Notes: generated by a model not told the origin, from the letters alone. Counted from the first letter of the stretch, positions 7,566 to 15,694 are shown. The stretch is 64,000 nucleotides of DNA from Bradyrhizobium sp. cir1 (GCF_014198245.1 NZ_JACIHE010000010.1:1-64000); one strand, 5' to 3'. Numbers and translations are program-made.

Positions 7566-8801
7566 ATGGATTTCGACCTGTCCCCCAAACAGAAGGAATG
7601 GCTCGACCGCGTGCGGTCCTTCATGGCCAAGCACGTGCGCCCGGCGGTGCCTGTCTATGACGAGCAGGATCGCAGCGGCGAGCGCTGGAAGGTCATCCCG
7701 GTGCTCGAGGAGCTCAAGAAGAAGGCGAAGGCCGAAGGCCTCTGGAACATGTTCATGCCGCCGAACGAGCATGAAGATGATGAATTCCGCGGCGCGGGAT
7801 TGACCAATCTCGAATACGCGCTGCTGTCGGAGGAGATGGGCCGCATCAGCTGGGCCTCGGAAGTGTTCAACTGTTCCGCGCCCGACACCGGCAACATGGA
7901 AGTGTTCATCCGCTACGGCTCCAAGGAGCAGAAGCGCAAATGGCTGCGTCCGCTGATGGACGGCGAGATCCGCTCGGCCTTCCTGATGACGGAACCCGCG
8001 GTCGCCTCGTCTGACGCCACCAACATCGAGACCCGCATCGAGAAGGACGGTGATTACTACGTCATCAATGGCCGCAAATGGTGGTCGTCCGGCGTCGGCG
8101 ATCCCCGCTGCAAGATCGCGATCCTGATGGGCAAGACCGATCCGAAGGCGGCAAAACACCAGCAGCAGTCGCAGATCCTGGTTCCGCTCGATACGCCCGG
8201 CATCAAGGTCGAGAAGATGCTTCCCGTGTTCGGCTTCGACGACGCGCCGCACGGCCATGCGCAGGTGCTGCTCGACAACGTGCGGGTGCCGAAGGAGAAC
8301 ATCCTGCTCGGTGAGGGCCGCGGCTTCGAGATCGCGCAGGGCCGGCTCGGCCCGGGCCGTATCCACCACTGCATGCGCACCATCGGCAAGGCCGAGGAGG
8401 CGCTGGAGAAGATGGTGAAGCGGCTCGCCTCGCGCACCGCGTTCGGCAAGAAGATCATCGAGCACAGTGTGTGGGAGCAGCGCATCGGCGAGGCGCGCAC
8501 CGACATCGAGATGAACCGCCTCCTGTGCCTCAAGGCCGCCGACATGATGGACAAGGTCGGCAACAAGACCGCGCAGCTCGAGATCGCCATGATCAAGGTC
8601 GCAGGTCCCAACATGGCCTTGAAGATCATCGATCAGGCGATCCAGGCCTTTGGCGGCGCCGGCGTCTCGGACGAGGCGGGCCTTGCCAAGGACTACGCCC
8701 ACATCCGCACGCTTCGTCTCGCCGACGGTCCGGACGAGGTGCACAATCGCGCCATTGCCAGACTTGAACTTCGGAAGTATGCAAACTCTCCCGGTCGTTA
8801 A
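7566..8801 (+). CDS. acyl-CoA dehydrogenase (ACAD11/LvaC-like)
   Basis: The product is a 411-residue FAD enzyme. The alpha-helical N-terminal domain, the central beta domain (FLMTEPAVASSDATN, then NGRKWWSSGVGD) and the C-terminal helical domain follow in order. The end pattern TLRLADGPDEVH resembles the ACAD10/ACAD11 branch rather than classical fatty-acyl dehydrogenases. The next gene encodes an APH-type kinase-like protein, the domain fused to the dehydrogenase in animal ACAD10/11 and encoded separately by lvaA/lvaC in Pseudomonas putida. A role in converting phosphorylated 4-hydroxyacyl-CoA to an enoyl or 3-hydroxyacyl form is therefore possible (inference). It is probably controlled by the divergent TetR protein. 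Confidence 0.9.
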   Translation: MDFDLSPKQKEWLDRVRSFMAKHVRPAVPVYDEQDRSGERWKVIPVLEELKKKAKAEGLWNMFMPPNEHEDDEFRGAGLTNLEYALLSEEMGRISWASEVFNCSAPDTGNMEVFIRYGSKEQKRKWLRPLMDGEIRSAFLMTEPAVASSDATNIETRIEKDGDYYVINGRKWWSSGVGDPRCKIAILMGKTDPKAAKHQQQSQILVPLDTPGIKVEKMLPVFGFDDAPHGHAQVLLDNVRVPKENILLGEGRGFEIAQGRLGPGRIHHCMRTIGKAEEALEKMVKRLASRTAFGKKIIEHSVWEQRIGEARTDIEMNRLLCLKAADMMDKVGNKTAQLEIAMIKVAGPNMALKIIDQAIQAFGGAGVSDEAGLAKDYAHIRTLRLADGPDEVHNRAIARLELRKYANSPGR

Positions 8802-8854
8802 GAGGGAGAGCCGGAAGGCGCTCCCGATCTAAAGAAGAGACAGGGCATGATTGG

Positions 8855-8887
8855 GTGACCGCTTGACGCAAGTGCGTCAGCGGTTAC
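8855..8887. other. stem-loop between the dehydrogenase and kinase-like genes
   Basis: GTGACCGCTTGACGC (8855-8869) pairs with GCGTCAGCGGTTAC (8874-8887) around the loop AAGT, with one bulged T. No U-run follows, so processing or partial attenuation is more likely than full termination. Confidence 0.5.
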
Positions 8888-8941
8888 CGATTAGGATCAT
8901 GCTCGACCTGAAAAGGTCAGGACTGAAGAGGGAGCGTCACC

Positions 8942-10000
8942 GTGGCTGACGGCGTCAGGAAAGACGAGGAGTTCTCGGGCACCAAGCCGGTCGAGGAGCG
9001 GCATCGTTTCGACGAGCTGCGCCTCGAGGCGTGGATGCGCGACCACGTCGAAGGTTTTGAAGGCCCGCTGGTCGTGCTGCAGTTCAAGGGCGGCCAGTCC
9101 AATCCGACCTACCGCCTCAACACGCCGAAACGTTCCTACGTGATGCGCCGCAAGCCGTTCGGCAAGCTGCTGCCGTCGGCGCATGCGGTCGATCGCGAGT
9201 ATCGCGTCATCGCGGCCCTTGGAAAGCAGGGCTTTCCGGTCGCGCATGCCTATGCGCTGTGCCAGGACGACAGCGTCATTGGTGCCGCCTTCTACATCAT
9301 GTCGATGGAGGAGGGGCGCGTATTCTGGGACCCGACGCTGCCGAGCCAGGATCCCGACGCGCGGCGAAAAATCTTCACCAGCAAGATCGAGACGCTGGCG
9401 AAACTCCACATGTTCGATCCTGTTACGATCGGGCTCGGCGACTTCGGCAAGCCCGGCAACTATTTTGCCCGCCAGATCGACCGCTGGACCAAGCAGTACC
9501 GGGCGTCCGAGACCCAGCACATTCCCGAGTTCGAGAAGGTCGCCGAATGGCTGCCCAAGACGGTGCCGGAGCAGGCGCGCGTCTCCATCGTCCATGGCGA
9601 CTATCGTCTCGACAACATGATTTTCCACGCAACGGAACCGCGCGTGCAGGCCGTGCTGGACTGGGAGCTGTCGACGCTCGGCGATCCCATGGCCGACTTC
9701 ACCTATCTGCTGATGCAGTGGATCATGCCGGGCCTGCAGGGCGTCGACCTCAAGGCGCTCAACATCCCCAGCCTGGAAGAGGCCGCGCAGATCTACTGCA
9801 ACGTCACCCAGATGAGCGTGCCTGACCTCAACTGGTATTTCTCCTACAACCTGTTCCGCCTCGCGGGCATCACCCAAGGCATCGCCGGCCGCATCCGCGA
9901 CGGTACCGCCGCCAACGCCAAGGCGCTCGAATCCGCCAAGCGCACCGTGCCGCTGTCGCAGGCATCATGGCACTACGCGCAGAAGGCGGGCGCGGTGTGA
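8942..10000 (+). CDS. APH-family phosphotransferase (ACAD11-N / LvaA-like)
   Basis: This 352-residue protein has the aminoglycoside-phosphotransferase fold. The catalytic Brenner motif HGDYRLDN (His218, Asp220, Asn225) and the metal-binding LDWE (Asp240) are intact, so kinase activity is expected. The GTG start at 8942 follows GAGGGAGCG. The gene lies 140 bp after an ACAD11-like dehydrogenase and matches the N-terminal domain of eukaryotic ACAD10/11. By analogy with LvaA it may phosphorylate the 4-hydroxyl of a hydroxyacyl-CoA (inference). True antibiotic resistance is unlikely in this context. Transcription stops at the strong terminator just downstream. Confidence 0.88.
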   Translation: MADGVRKDEEFSGTKPVEERHRFDELRLEAWMRDHVEGFEGPLVVLQFKGGQSNPTYRLNTPKRSYVMRRKPFGKLLPSAHAVDREYRVIAALGKQGFPVAHAYALCQDDSVIGAAFYIMSMEEGRVFWDPTLPSQDPDARRKIFTSKIETLAKLHMFDPVTIGLGDFGKPGNYFARQIDRWTKQYRASETQHIPEFEKVAEWLPKTVPEQARVSIVHGDYRLDNMIFHATEPRVQAVLDWELSTLGDPMADFTYLLMQWIMPGLQGVDLKALNIPSLEEAAQIYCNVTQMSVPDLNWYFSYNLFRLAGITQGIAGRIRDGTAANAKALESAKRTVPLSQASWHYAQKAGAV

Positions 10001-10008
10001 AAATGACG

Positions 10009-10038
10009 AAGGCGCGGTCGATGTGGCCGCGCCTTTTT
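10009..10038 (+). terminator. intrinsic terminator after the phosphotransferase gene
   Basis: AAGGCGCGG (10009-10017) pairs with CCGCGCCTT (10027-10035) around a 9-base loop, followed by a T-run (TTTTT at 10034-10038). Confidence 0.85.
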
Positions 10039-10071
10039 CGTTTGTGGTTCCTCGCTATTCCCACACACTCA

Positions 10072-10242
10072 GTGTCATTGCCCGCGCAGGCGGGCAATCC
10101 AGTATTCCAGAGGCCGTGGTGCTTGAATCGAGAAGCCGCGGCGTACTGGATGCCCCGCCTGCCGTCTTCGCTAAAGCTTCGGCGCCCCTGGACCTCAACC
10201 CCGGCGAAGCCTTGGCGTAGCCGGGTCGCGGGGCATGACACC
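10072..10242. repeat. intergenic repeat, family A (copy 1)
   Basis: The block begins GTGTCATTGCCCGCGCAGG and ends CGGGGCATGACACC. Its outer ends (GTGTCAT / ATGACAC) and inner ATCCAGTA / TACTGGAT are inverted pairs. The second copy at 15523-15642 shares both ends, the ATCCAGTAT[T/C]CCAGAGGC segment and the GTACTGGATGCCCCG segment. Confidence 0.8.
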
Positions 10243-10298
10243 CGTCGGCTTGTCCAGCCACCAGGCTTGACCATATCTCCTGTGCACGGAGAGTGATC

Positions 10299-10640
10299 AT
10301 GATCCAGCAACTGCGCATCTACGAGATCTTCGAGAAGAACAAGGCCGCATTCCACGCGCGGTTTCGCGACCACGCCGCACGCATCATGCGAACCAGATAC
10401 GGTTTCCAGATCGTGGCGATGTGGGAAACCAAATTCGGCGACAGGACCGAATTCGCCTATCTGCTGGAGTGGCCGGACGAAGCGGCCAAGGTGGCCGCAT
10501 GGACGGCCTTCATGGCGGACACCGAATGGGCCGAGATCAAGCGGGTCACTCACGCCGAACACGGCTTGATGGTCGGCCAGATCGAGGACCGCCTGCTCGT
10601 GCCGGTGAATTATTCGCCGTCACGAAGCCTGCTGCGTTAG
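10299..10640 (+). CDS. NIPSNAP family protein
   Basis: This 113-residue protein of the ferredoxin-like dimeric alpha/beta-barrel type has the NIPSNAP pattern: MIQQLRIYEIF at the start and a central segment with WETKFGDRTEFAYLLEWPDEA. The biochemical role of this family in bacteria is not established. ATG 10299 is preceded by GGAGAG at good spacing; an in-frame GTG at 10293 would add two residues. The gene is flanked on both sides by dispersed repeats and converges on argE. Confidence 0.85.
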   Translation: MIQQLRIYEIFEKNKAAFHARFRDHAARIMRTRYGFQIVAMWETKFGDRTEFAYLLEWPDEAAKVAAWTAFMADTEWAEIKRVTHAEHGLMVGQIEDRLLVPVNYSPSRSLLR

Positions 10641-10665
10641 CTGTGATGAGGCGAGCTCGTTCCGC

Positions 10666-10753
10666 CCGTCATTGCGAGCGCAGCGAAGCAATCCAGCGTG
10701 TCTCCGCAACGGCAGTCTGGATTGTTTCGTCGCAAGAGCTCCTCGCAATGACG
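10666..10753. repeat. intergenic repeat, family C
   Basis: The block runs from CCGTCATTGCGAGCGCAGCG to CTCGCAATGACG, with the ends inverted (GTCATTGCGAG / CTCGCAATGAC) and an inner pair AATCCAG / CTGGATT. This 'cattgcgagcgcagcgaagcaatccag' type is one I recall as very common in Bradyrhizobium. Confidence 0.75.
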
Positions 10754-10758
10754 ATGTC

Positions 10759-10827
10759 GTAGCCCGGGTGAGCGGAGCGATACCCGGGACAGTGGTCCCG
10801 CATGTCGCTTCGCTCATGACGGGCTAC
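10759..10827. repeat. intergenic repeat, family D
   Basis: GTAGCCCGGGTGAGCGGAGCG at 10759 faces CGCTTCGCTCATGACGGGCTAC ending at 10827, an imperfect inverted repeat with inner CCCGGGAC / GTCCCG. It abuts the family C element and fills the interval between the convergent NIPSNAP and argE genes. Confidence 0.7.
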
Positions 10828-10846
10828 GCGGCCGCGCTGGCGGTTG

Positions 10847-12016
10847 TCACTTCACACAATGCGCGATCAGCTTCTCCACGAAGCCCGCGCACTTCTCCAG
10901 CTCCGTCATCTCCACGAACTCGTCAGGCGTGTGTGCCTGCGCGATCGCGCCGGGGCCGATCACGACCGACGGGATGTCGGCCATGCTGGCGAACAGGCTC
11001 GCTTCGGTGCCGAAGGCGACCTTGGCGTGGTCGTTGCGCCCCGCAAGGCTTTTGGCCAGCGTGACGATGGCGGCGTCGGCGGCGGTGTCGAGCGCGGGAT
11101 AGTCGAGGATCTCCTCGAAATCGATGCCGCAGTCCGGATGTCTCGCCTTCATCGCCGGTTCGAGCTCGGCCTTGGCCCAGGCGACGATCGCATCCGTGAC
11201 CTCGCGCGACTCGGTGATACCGATGCCGCGGCATTCGAAATCGACCGTGCAAGTGTCCGGCACGATGTTCAGCGCGGCGCCGCCATGCACGATGCTGGTG
11301 AGCAGCGTCGAATGCGGAACGTCGTAGAGGCTGTCGGTCGATCGCGCGGCCGCGAGTGCCACGGCGCGGCGGCGGATCTCGACGATCAGCTCGGCCGCAT
11401 ATTCGATCGCATTGACGCCGTCGGGTGCGATCGAGGAATGACGCGCGAGCCCGCGAAAGGTCGCGCGCACGCCGTGCTTGCCTTTGTGGCCGATGATGAC
11501 CTGCATCTGGGTCGGCTCGCCGATGAAGGCGCCGAGCGGCCTGACCTTCTTTTTCGCGACCTCGCGCAGCATCGGGCGCACGCCGACGCAGCCGATCTCC
11601 TCGTCATAGGAGATCGCCAGATGAATCGGTGTCTTGAGCCTGGCCTCGACCATCTCCGGCACCATCGCGAGGCACACCGCGACGAAACCCTTCATGTCGG
11701 TGGTGCCGCGGCCGTAGAGCTTGCCGTCGCGCTCCACCAGCTTGAACGGATCGTGGCTCCAGTCCTGGCCCACGACAGGCACCACGTCGGTATGGCCCGA
11801 CAGCACGAGGCCCGGCCGGTCCTGTGGCCCGATCGTGACCCAGAGCGAAGCCTTCTCGCCGGTTTCGTCGGTGATGCGCTCCCCCTTGATGCCGAATGCG
11901 GCGAGGTAGCTTTCAATGTGGGCAATCAGGGGCAGGTTGGTGCGGTCGCTGACGGTGTCGAAGCCGACGAGGTCGGCGAGGAGCTTGCGGATACGGTCGG
12001 GTCTTGAGCTTGGCAT
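10847..12016 (-). CDS. argE: acetylornithine deacetylase, M20 metallopeptidase family
   Basis: This 389-residue cytoplasmic enzyme hydrolyses N-acetylornithine to ornithine and acetate in arginine synthesis. M20 family metal-site motifs are intact: GHTDVVP (His75, Asp77), then GRGTTDMKGF, then the catalytic and metal acidic pair in SYDEEIGC. A dimerisation domain lies between the two halves of the catalytic domain, as in ArgE. ATG 12016 begins the conserved part; the frame continues upstream through repeat DNA and that part is ignored. Alphaproteobacteria often use ArgJ, so this protein may also act on another N-acyl amino acid. Confidence 0.85.
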   Translation of the reverse strand: MPSSRPDRIRKLLADLVGFDTVSDRTNLPLIAHIESYLAAFGIKGERITDETGEKASLWVTIGPQDRPGLVLSGHTDVVPVVGQDWSHDPFKLVERDGKLYGRGTTDMKGFVAVCLAMVPEMVEARLKTPIHLAISYDEEIGCVGVRPMLREVAKKKVRPLGAFIGEPTQMQVIIGHKGKHGVRATFRGLARHSSIAPDGVNAIEYAAELIVEIRRRAVALAAARSTDSLYDVPHSTLLTSIVHGGAALNIVPDTCTVDFECRGIGITESREVTDAIVAWAKAELEPAMKARHPDCGIDFEEILDYPALDTAADAAIVTLAKSLAGRNDHAKVAFGTEASLFASMADIPSVVIGPGAIAQAHTPDEFVEMTELEKCAGFVEKLIAHCVK

Positions 12017-12103
12017 TGTCTCGGTCTGGTCAGGGATTGGAGGCTGAGTTGCTTGCAGGAACCATACCAACGTGGCGGCAGGTCGTGCAAATGGAGCCAC
12101 AGC

Positions 12104-12210
12104 CGTCATTCCGGGGCGATGCGCAGCGTCGAGCCCGGAATCCATCGGGCCTCAGTACGCGCGGTAAAATGGATCCCGGGTTCGCGACTTCGTCGCGCCC
12201 CGGAATGACG
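12104..12210. repeat. intergenic palindromic repeat, family B (copy 2)
   Basis: The block begins CCGTCATTCCGGGGCGATGCG and ends GCGCCCCGGAATGACG. It shares both ends and the CAGCGTCGA[G/A]CCCGGAATC segment with the copy at 7264-7358. Confidence 0.8.
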
Positions 12211-12224
12211 TGGCGAGGACCACA

Positions 12225-12760
12225 AGACCTTGCGTTGCCCGTCGGGCAAAACACCCAAACCATCGGTCAAGACGCCTCGCCGAAAATATTCCACTTTACC
12301 GAAATTCGGAAACGGCGTATGTGTCGCCGCAACCCGGCCCAAGGAAGAGGGGCGTATCGCGATCGTCACGAACGCGGGCCGGGCGGCGGTGGACGCGAGT
12401 TGCACCGGCGCGAAAAGCTTCGCAGGGCAGGCGACTGTGAGCGAAGGCCTCGCGCCAACGACGGGTGCGGCTCGCGTACGGCAAAATCGTGTGGTCCTGG
12501 CGCCCGGGGTCTGTGCGCCAAGTCTTGCGGTGATGTTGCGGCCCGACCGGGCCCGCGCATCAGCCATCTGCATGGCGACGGGGGCAATAGTGCATCGCTC
12601 CCCGGGGAGATCACGACATAAGCCGTAAAACCACTGCGCAGGGAAGGCCGGATGTTTGGCTTCACCTGTATGCCGCTGTGCAAATTCTTTGTTGCCACCT
12701 TTCGCACAGTGGACCGTGGGTGCCCGGCCGGCACCCGGTCTTCCCTGCGCCCTCTTTCAC
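12225..12760. repeat. Bradyrhizobium-type dispersed block with long terminal hairpin
   Basis: I recall closely similar sequence (cgttgcccgtcgggcaaaac..., ...agccgtaaaaccattgcgcaggg...) from many places in Bradyrhizobium genomes; this is memory, not a search. The sequence itself shows a 19-bp arm at 12636-12654 and its near-perfect inverse at 12732-12750 (17 of 19 positions match, and one of the two differences is a G-U pair), enclosing 77 bases. No transposase is present. Confidence 0.6.
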
Positions 12761-12865
12761 TGGGGGCAGCTAAGCAAAGCTCGGGCGGAAGATGCCGCGA
12801 GGATGCGGAAGTGCGTCTGAGCATCCAAGGCAAATACCTAATGCTTCCGCAAGCACCATCTAAGA

Positions 12866-12997
12866 CCGTCACCCTGAGGCGGCCGCTTCTTCAGCGGCCC
12901 TCGAAGGGCGACAGCCCGTCTGCATCCCGGCCGTCCATCCTTCGAGGCTCAGCTTGCGATGCGTACGCATCACAAGCTTCGCACCTCAGGATGACGG
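12866..12997. repeat. intergenic repeat, family E
   Basis: CCGTCACCCTGAGG at 12866 is inverted relative to CCTCAGGATGACGG ending at 12997. The inner part has GCGGCCGCT / AGCGGCCC and a TCCTTCGAGG/CCTCGAAGG pair. It lies directly downstream of the SDR stop codon at 13018. Confidence 0.75.
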
Positions 12998-13017
12998 AGC
13001 CAAAACCAGCGATGAGA

Positions 13018-13803
13018 TTAGACCGGCTTGCCCGTATACGGCATCGATGCCGTCAAACCGCCATCCACTGGGAACGCCTGCCCGTTGACATACGACGCCT
13101 CGTCGCTTGCCAGGAACAGTCCCATCGCAGCGAGCTCGTGCGGCTGGCCGGGGCGTTTGAGCGGGTTGAGCTGGCCGATCTTGTCTTGGGTGCCGCGCTC
13201 CTTGGCGCGGTCGAAGATCGGCTTGGTCATGCCTGTTTCGATCAGGCCGGGGCACACCGCGTTGATACGCACGCCGGTGCCGGTGAGCGAATAGGCCGTG
13301 GTCTGCACCAGAGAGATCACGCCGGCCTTGCTCGCGGCATAGGGATGCCCGCTCGCGCCGGCCTTGAGGCCCGCGACAGAGGCGGTCAGCACGATCGCGC
13401 CGGACTGCTGCTTCACCATATGCGGCATCGCATGCTTTATCGCGAGGAACGGCCCGATCAGATTGACGCGCAAGACCTCCTGCCACTGCTCCACCGTCTG
13501 CTCGCCGAGCGGAACGAGCCCGCCGGAGACGCCGGCATTGGCCCAGATCACGTCGAGCCGGCCGTGCGTCTTCACCGCCTTGTCGATGACGGCGATCACG
13601 TCCTTCTCGGAGCCGGCATCCGCAACCATCGCTTCCGCGACGCCGCCGGCCTTCTTGATCTCCGCGACGGTCTCCTTCACCGCCTCGGTGCGATCGACTG
13701 CGATCAGTTTTGCGCCTTCCTTGGTGAACAGCAGCGCAGCCGCACGGCCGATGCCGCTGCCGGCGCCGGTGATGATGACGGATTTGCCTTGCAGACGGCC
13801 CAT
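13018..13803 (-). CDS. SDR family oxidoreductase
   Basis: The product is a 261-residue classical short-chain dehydrogenase. The Rossmann motif TGAGSGIGRA lies near the N terminus, and the active-site YAASK is at Tyr155 and Lys159. The C-terminal FLASDEASYVNGQAFPVDGG is typical of the family. ATG 13803 is preceded by AGGGAGAAACG on the coding strand. It is divergent from a histidine phosphatase, with a perfect 14-bp palindrome in the shared promoter interval. The substrate is unknown. The nearby acyl-CoA genes make a hydroxyacyl or secondary-alcohol substrate plausible. Confidence 0.9.
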   Translation of the reverse strand: MGRLQGKSVIITGAGSGIGRAAALLFTKEGAKLIAVDRTEAVKETVAEIKKAGGVAEAMVADAGSEKDVIAVIDKAVKTHGRLDVIWANAGVSGGLVPLGEQTVEQWQEVLRVNLIGPFLAIKHAMPHMVKQQSGAIVLTASVAGLKAGASGHPYAASKAGVISLVQTTAYSLTGTGVRINAVCPGLIETGMTKPIFDRAKERGTQDKIGQLNPLKRPGQPHELAAMGLFLASDEASYVNGQAFPVDGGLTASMPYTGKPV

Positions 13804-13849
13804 GCGTTTCTCCCTGTGGTGCCTCGCGCGACGCTTGCCGCGCGACGGA

Positions 13850-13890
13850 ATTTCAAACAAGATTTCAAACGGTAAAGTGTCTTGAGACAC
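13850..13890. promoter_or_regulatory. divergent promoter interval with 14-bp palindrome
   Basis: GTGTCT-TG-AGACAC at 13877-13890 is a perfect palindrome. Two direct repeats ATTTCAAAC (13850-13858 and 13862-13870) lie next to it. Both are located between the divergent SDR and phosphatase genes and could be an operator; the regulator is unknown. Confidence 0.45.
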
Positions 13891-13937
13891 GTTGCCTACT
13901 CACGTACAGCGACATCAGACGGGATGGAAGGGTTTCG

Positions 13938-14636
13938 ATGGCAGCCGAAGACAAGCCCAATGTGGTCACGACACGGTGGTGGTGGGTCCGTCACGCGCCG
14001 GTGCGCAATGACGGCGGCAACATCTACGGGCAGAGCGACATCGCCTGCGACACCAGCGATACCTACGTCTTCAATGCCGTTGCCAAGGTGCTGCCACGCA
14101 AGGCGGTCTGGTATTCGAGCAATCTGCAACGTACGCATCAGACCGCCGAAGCGATCTGGGCGGCCGGCTTCCCGCGGCCTGCCTCGATGAAATGGGAAGC
14201 GGACCTCGCCGAGCAAAATCTCGGCCGCTGGCAGGGCATGAACCGGGCCCAGTTCATTGCCAGCCGTCCCGTCGGCACGAGCTGGTTCGCCGACATCAAC
14301 GAACCCGCGCCCGGCGGCGAGAGTTTCATGGATCTCTACAACCGCACGCGTCGCACCATCGAGCGCATCAACGTGGAGGCGGCCGGGCAGGACATCATCG
14401 CGGTCGCACATGGCGGCACCATCAAGGCGGCGATCGGCCTCGCACTCGACGGCCAGGTGGAGCGGGCACTGTCCTTCGACATCGATAATGTCTCGATCAC
14501 GCGGCTCGACTATTTCGCAAGCTCGGAGCGCACCGTCTGGCGGCTGCCGATGGTCAATCAGCAGCCGTGGATCGCGGACGACGCGCACGCGGCGATGCAT
14601 CAGCCGGCAGGACCGGAAGTCAAGAAACTCGCCTGA
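13938..14636 (+). CDS. histidine phosphatase family protein
   Basis: This 232-residue protein belongs to the phosphoglycerate-mutase-like superfamily. The catalytic RHAP motif (WWWVRHAPVRN) is near the N terminus, the second conserved arginine is in SSNLQRTHQTA, and the second catalytic histidine is in AVAHGGTIKAA. These support a phosphohydrolase acting through a phosphohistidine. It is followed 68 bp downstream by an SDR gene in the same direction, so the two may form an operon. The substrate is unknown. If the upstream kinase-like protein makes a phosphorylated acyl intermediate, a phosphatase in the same area would fit, but this is inference. Confidence 0.85.
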   Translation: MAAEDKPNVVTTRWWWVRHAPVRNDGGNIYGQSDIACDTSDTYVFNAVAKVLPRKAVWYSSNLQRTHQTAEAIWAAGFPRPASMKWEADLAEQNLGRWQGMNRAQFIASRPVGTSWFADINEPAPGGESFMDLYNRTRRTIERINVEAAGQDIIAVAHGGTIKAAIGLALDGQVERALSFDIDNVSITRLDYFASSERTVWRLPMVNQQPWIADDAHAAMHQPAGPEVKKLA

Positions 14637-14704
14637 GCATTGTCCGCGCCTGCAATCGCGGCATAAGTTTCAGGCCAAATCAAATCATACTGTGGGAGAG
14701 AAAC

Positions 14705-15472
14705 ATGACCTTGTTCGACATGAAGGGAAAAGTCGCCGTCATCACGGGATCGACGCGCGGAATCGGGCTTGCGATCGCCGAGCGCATGGCCGAGCACGGC
14801 GCCAAGGTGGTGATCTCCTCGCGCAAGGCCGACGTGTGCGAGCAGGTGGCGAAAGGCATCAATGACAAGTTCGGCAAGGGAACTGCGGTCGCGATCGCCG
14901 CCAATATCTCTTCGAAGGAGAATCTGCAAAACCTCGTCGACGAGAGCAACCGCGCCTTCGGCAAGATCGACGTGCTGGTCTGCAATGCGGCGTCCAACCC
15001 GTATTACGGGCCGCTCGCCGGCATCTCCGACGATCAGTTCCGCAAGATTCTCGAGAACAACATCGTCGCCAATAACTGGCTGATCTCGATGGTGGTACCG
15101 CAGATGATCGAGCGCAAGGACGGCTCGGTCATCATCGTCTCCTCGATCGGCGGCCTCAAGGGCTCGACCATCCTTGGCGCCTACGCGATCTCGAAAGCCG
15201 CCGACATGCAGCTCGCGCGCAACCTCGCTTGCGAATACGGCAAGCACAACATCCGCGTGAACTGCATCGCGCCCGGCCTGATCAAGACCGATTTCGCCAA
15301 AGCCCTGTGGGACAATCCGGAGAACCTGAAAGCCTCGACCGCGCGCTCGCCGCTCTTGCGCATCGGCATTCCCGACGAGATCGCCGGCGCGGCCGTATTC
15401 CTGGGGTCGAAGGCCGGCGACTTCATGACCGGCCAGACCATGGTGATCGACGGCGGCGCGACGATTAGTTGA
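14705..15472 (+). CDS. SDR family oxidoreductase
   Basis: The product is a 255-residue classical short-chain dehydrogenase with the cofactor motif TGSTRGIGLA near residue 15 and the active-site YAISK at Tyr160 and Lys164. The end is typical (DFMTGQTMVIDGGATIS). ATG 14705 is preceded by GTGGGAGAGAAAC. It is probably cotranscribed with the phosphatase gene upstream. Its sequence resembles the SDRs commonly found beside acyl-CoA dehydrogenase and APH-domain genes, but the substrate cannot be named. Confidence 0.9.
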   Translation: MTLFDMKGKVAVITGSTRGIGLAIAERMAEHGAKVVISSRKADVCEQVAKGINDKFGKGTAVAIAANISSKENLQNLVDESNRAFGKIDVLVCNAASNPYYGPLAGISDDQFRKILENNIVANNWLISMVVPQMIERKDGSVIIVSSIGGLKGSTILGAYAISKAADMQLARNLACEYGKHNIRVNCIAPGLIKTDFAKALWDNPENLKASTARSPLLRIGIPDEIAGAAVFLGSKAGDFMTGQTMVIDGGATIS

Positions 15473-15522
15473 CGCGCAGCGAGGGAAGGGGTGGTTAGGG
15501 CGACTACGCCGCCCCAACTTCC

Positions 15523-15642
15523 GGTGTCATCGCCCGCGCAGGCGGGCGATCCAGTATCCCAGAGGCCCGCGTTGGAGAGCTCGCTCTCACCACATCCGCC
15601 GCGGAGTACTGGATGCCCCGGTCAAGCCGGGGCATGACAGTG
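15523..15642. repeat. intergenic repeat, family A (copy 2)
   Basis: The block begins GGTGTCATCGCCCGCGCAGG and ends CGGGGCATGACAG, parallel to the copy at 10072-10242. It lies between the convergent SDR and serine hydrolase genes. The middle is unrelated to that of copy 1 except for the ATCCAGTAT...GTACTGGATGCCCC pair. Confidence 0.8.
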
Positions 15643-15694
15643 AGTGTGGGGATGCGGTGTCGCGACTGGTGAGGCGCCGCGCGACAGAGCAACC

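Larger units (their letters stand above)
12017..13017. other. 1-kb gene-free interval made of stacked repeats
   Basis: No gene is supported here. The content in order is repeat B copy 2, a block of about 530 bp with a long inverted pair (12225-12760), a unique stretch, then repeat family E. Several frames stay open through it, but all show repeat-derived low-information composition and none has a start with a good ribosome-binding site. Confidence 0.7.

Noticed and set aside
8942..10000. APH protein as aminoglycoside resistance
   Set aside because: It sits with an ACAD11-like dehydrogenase and matches that domain pairing. Nothing points to antibiotic modification.
12230..12628. Open frames of 76-205 codons in the interval upstream of argE
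   Set aside because: They lie within a dispersed repeat block, have no ribosome-binding site and overlap each other in several frames. Repeat DNA is the simpler explanation.
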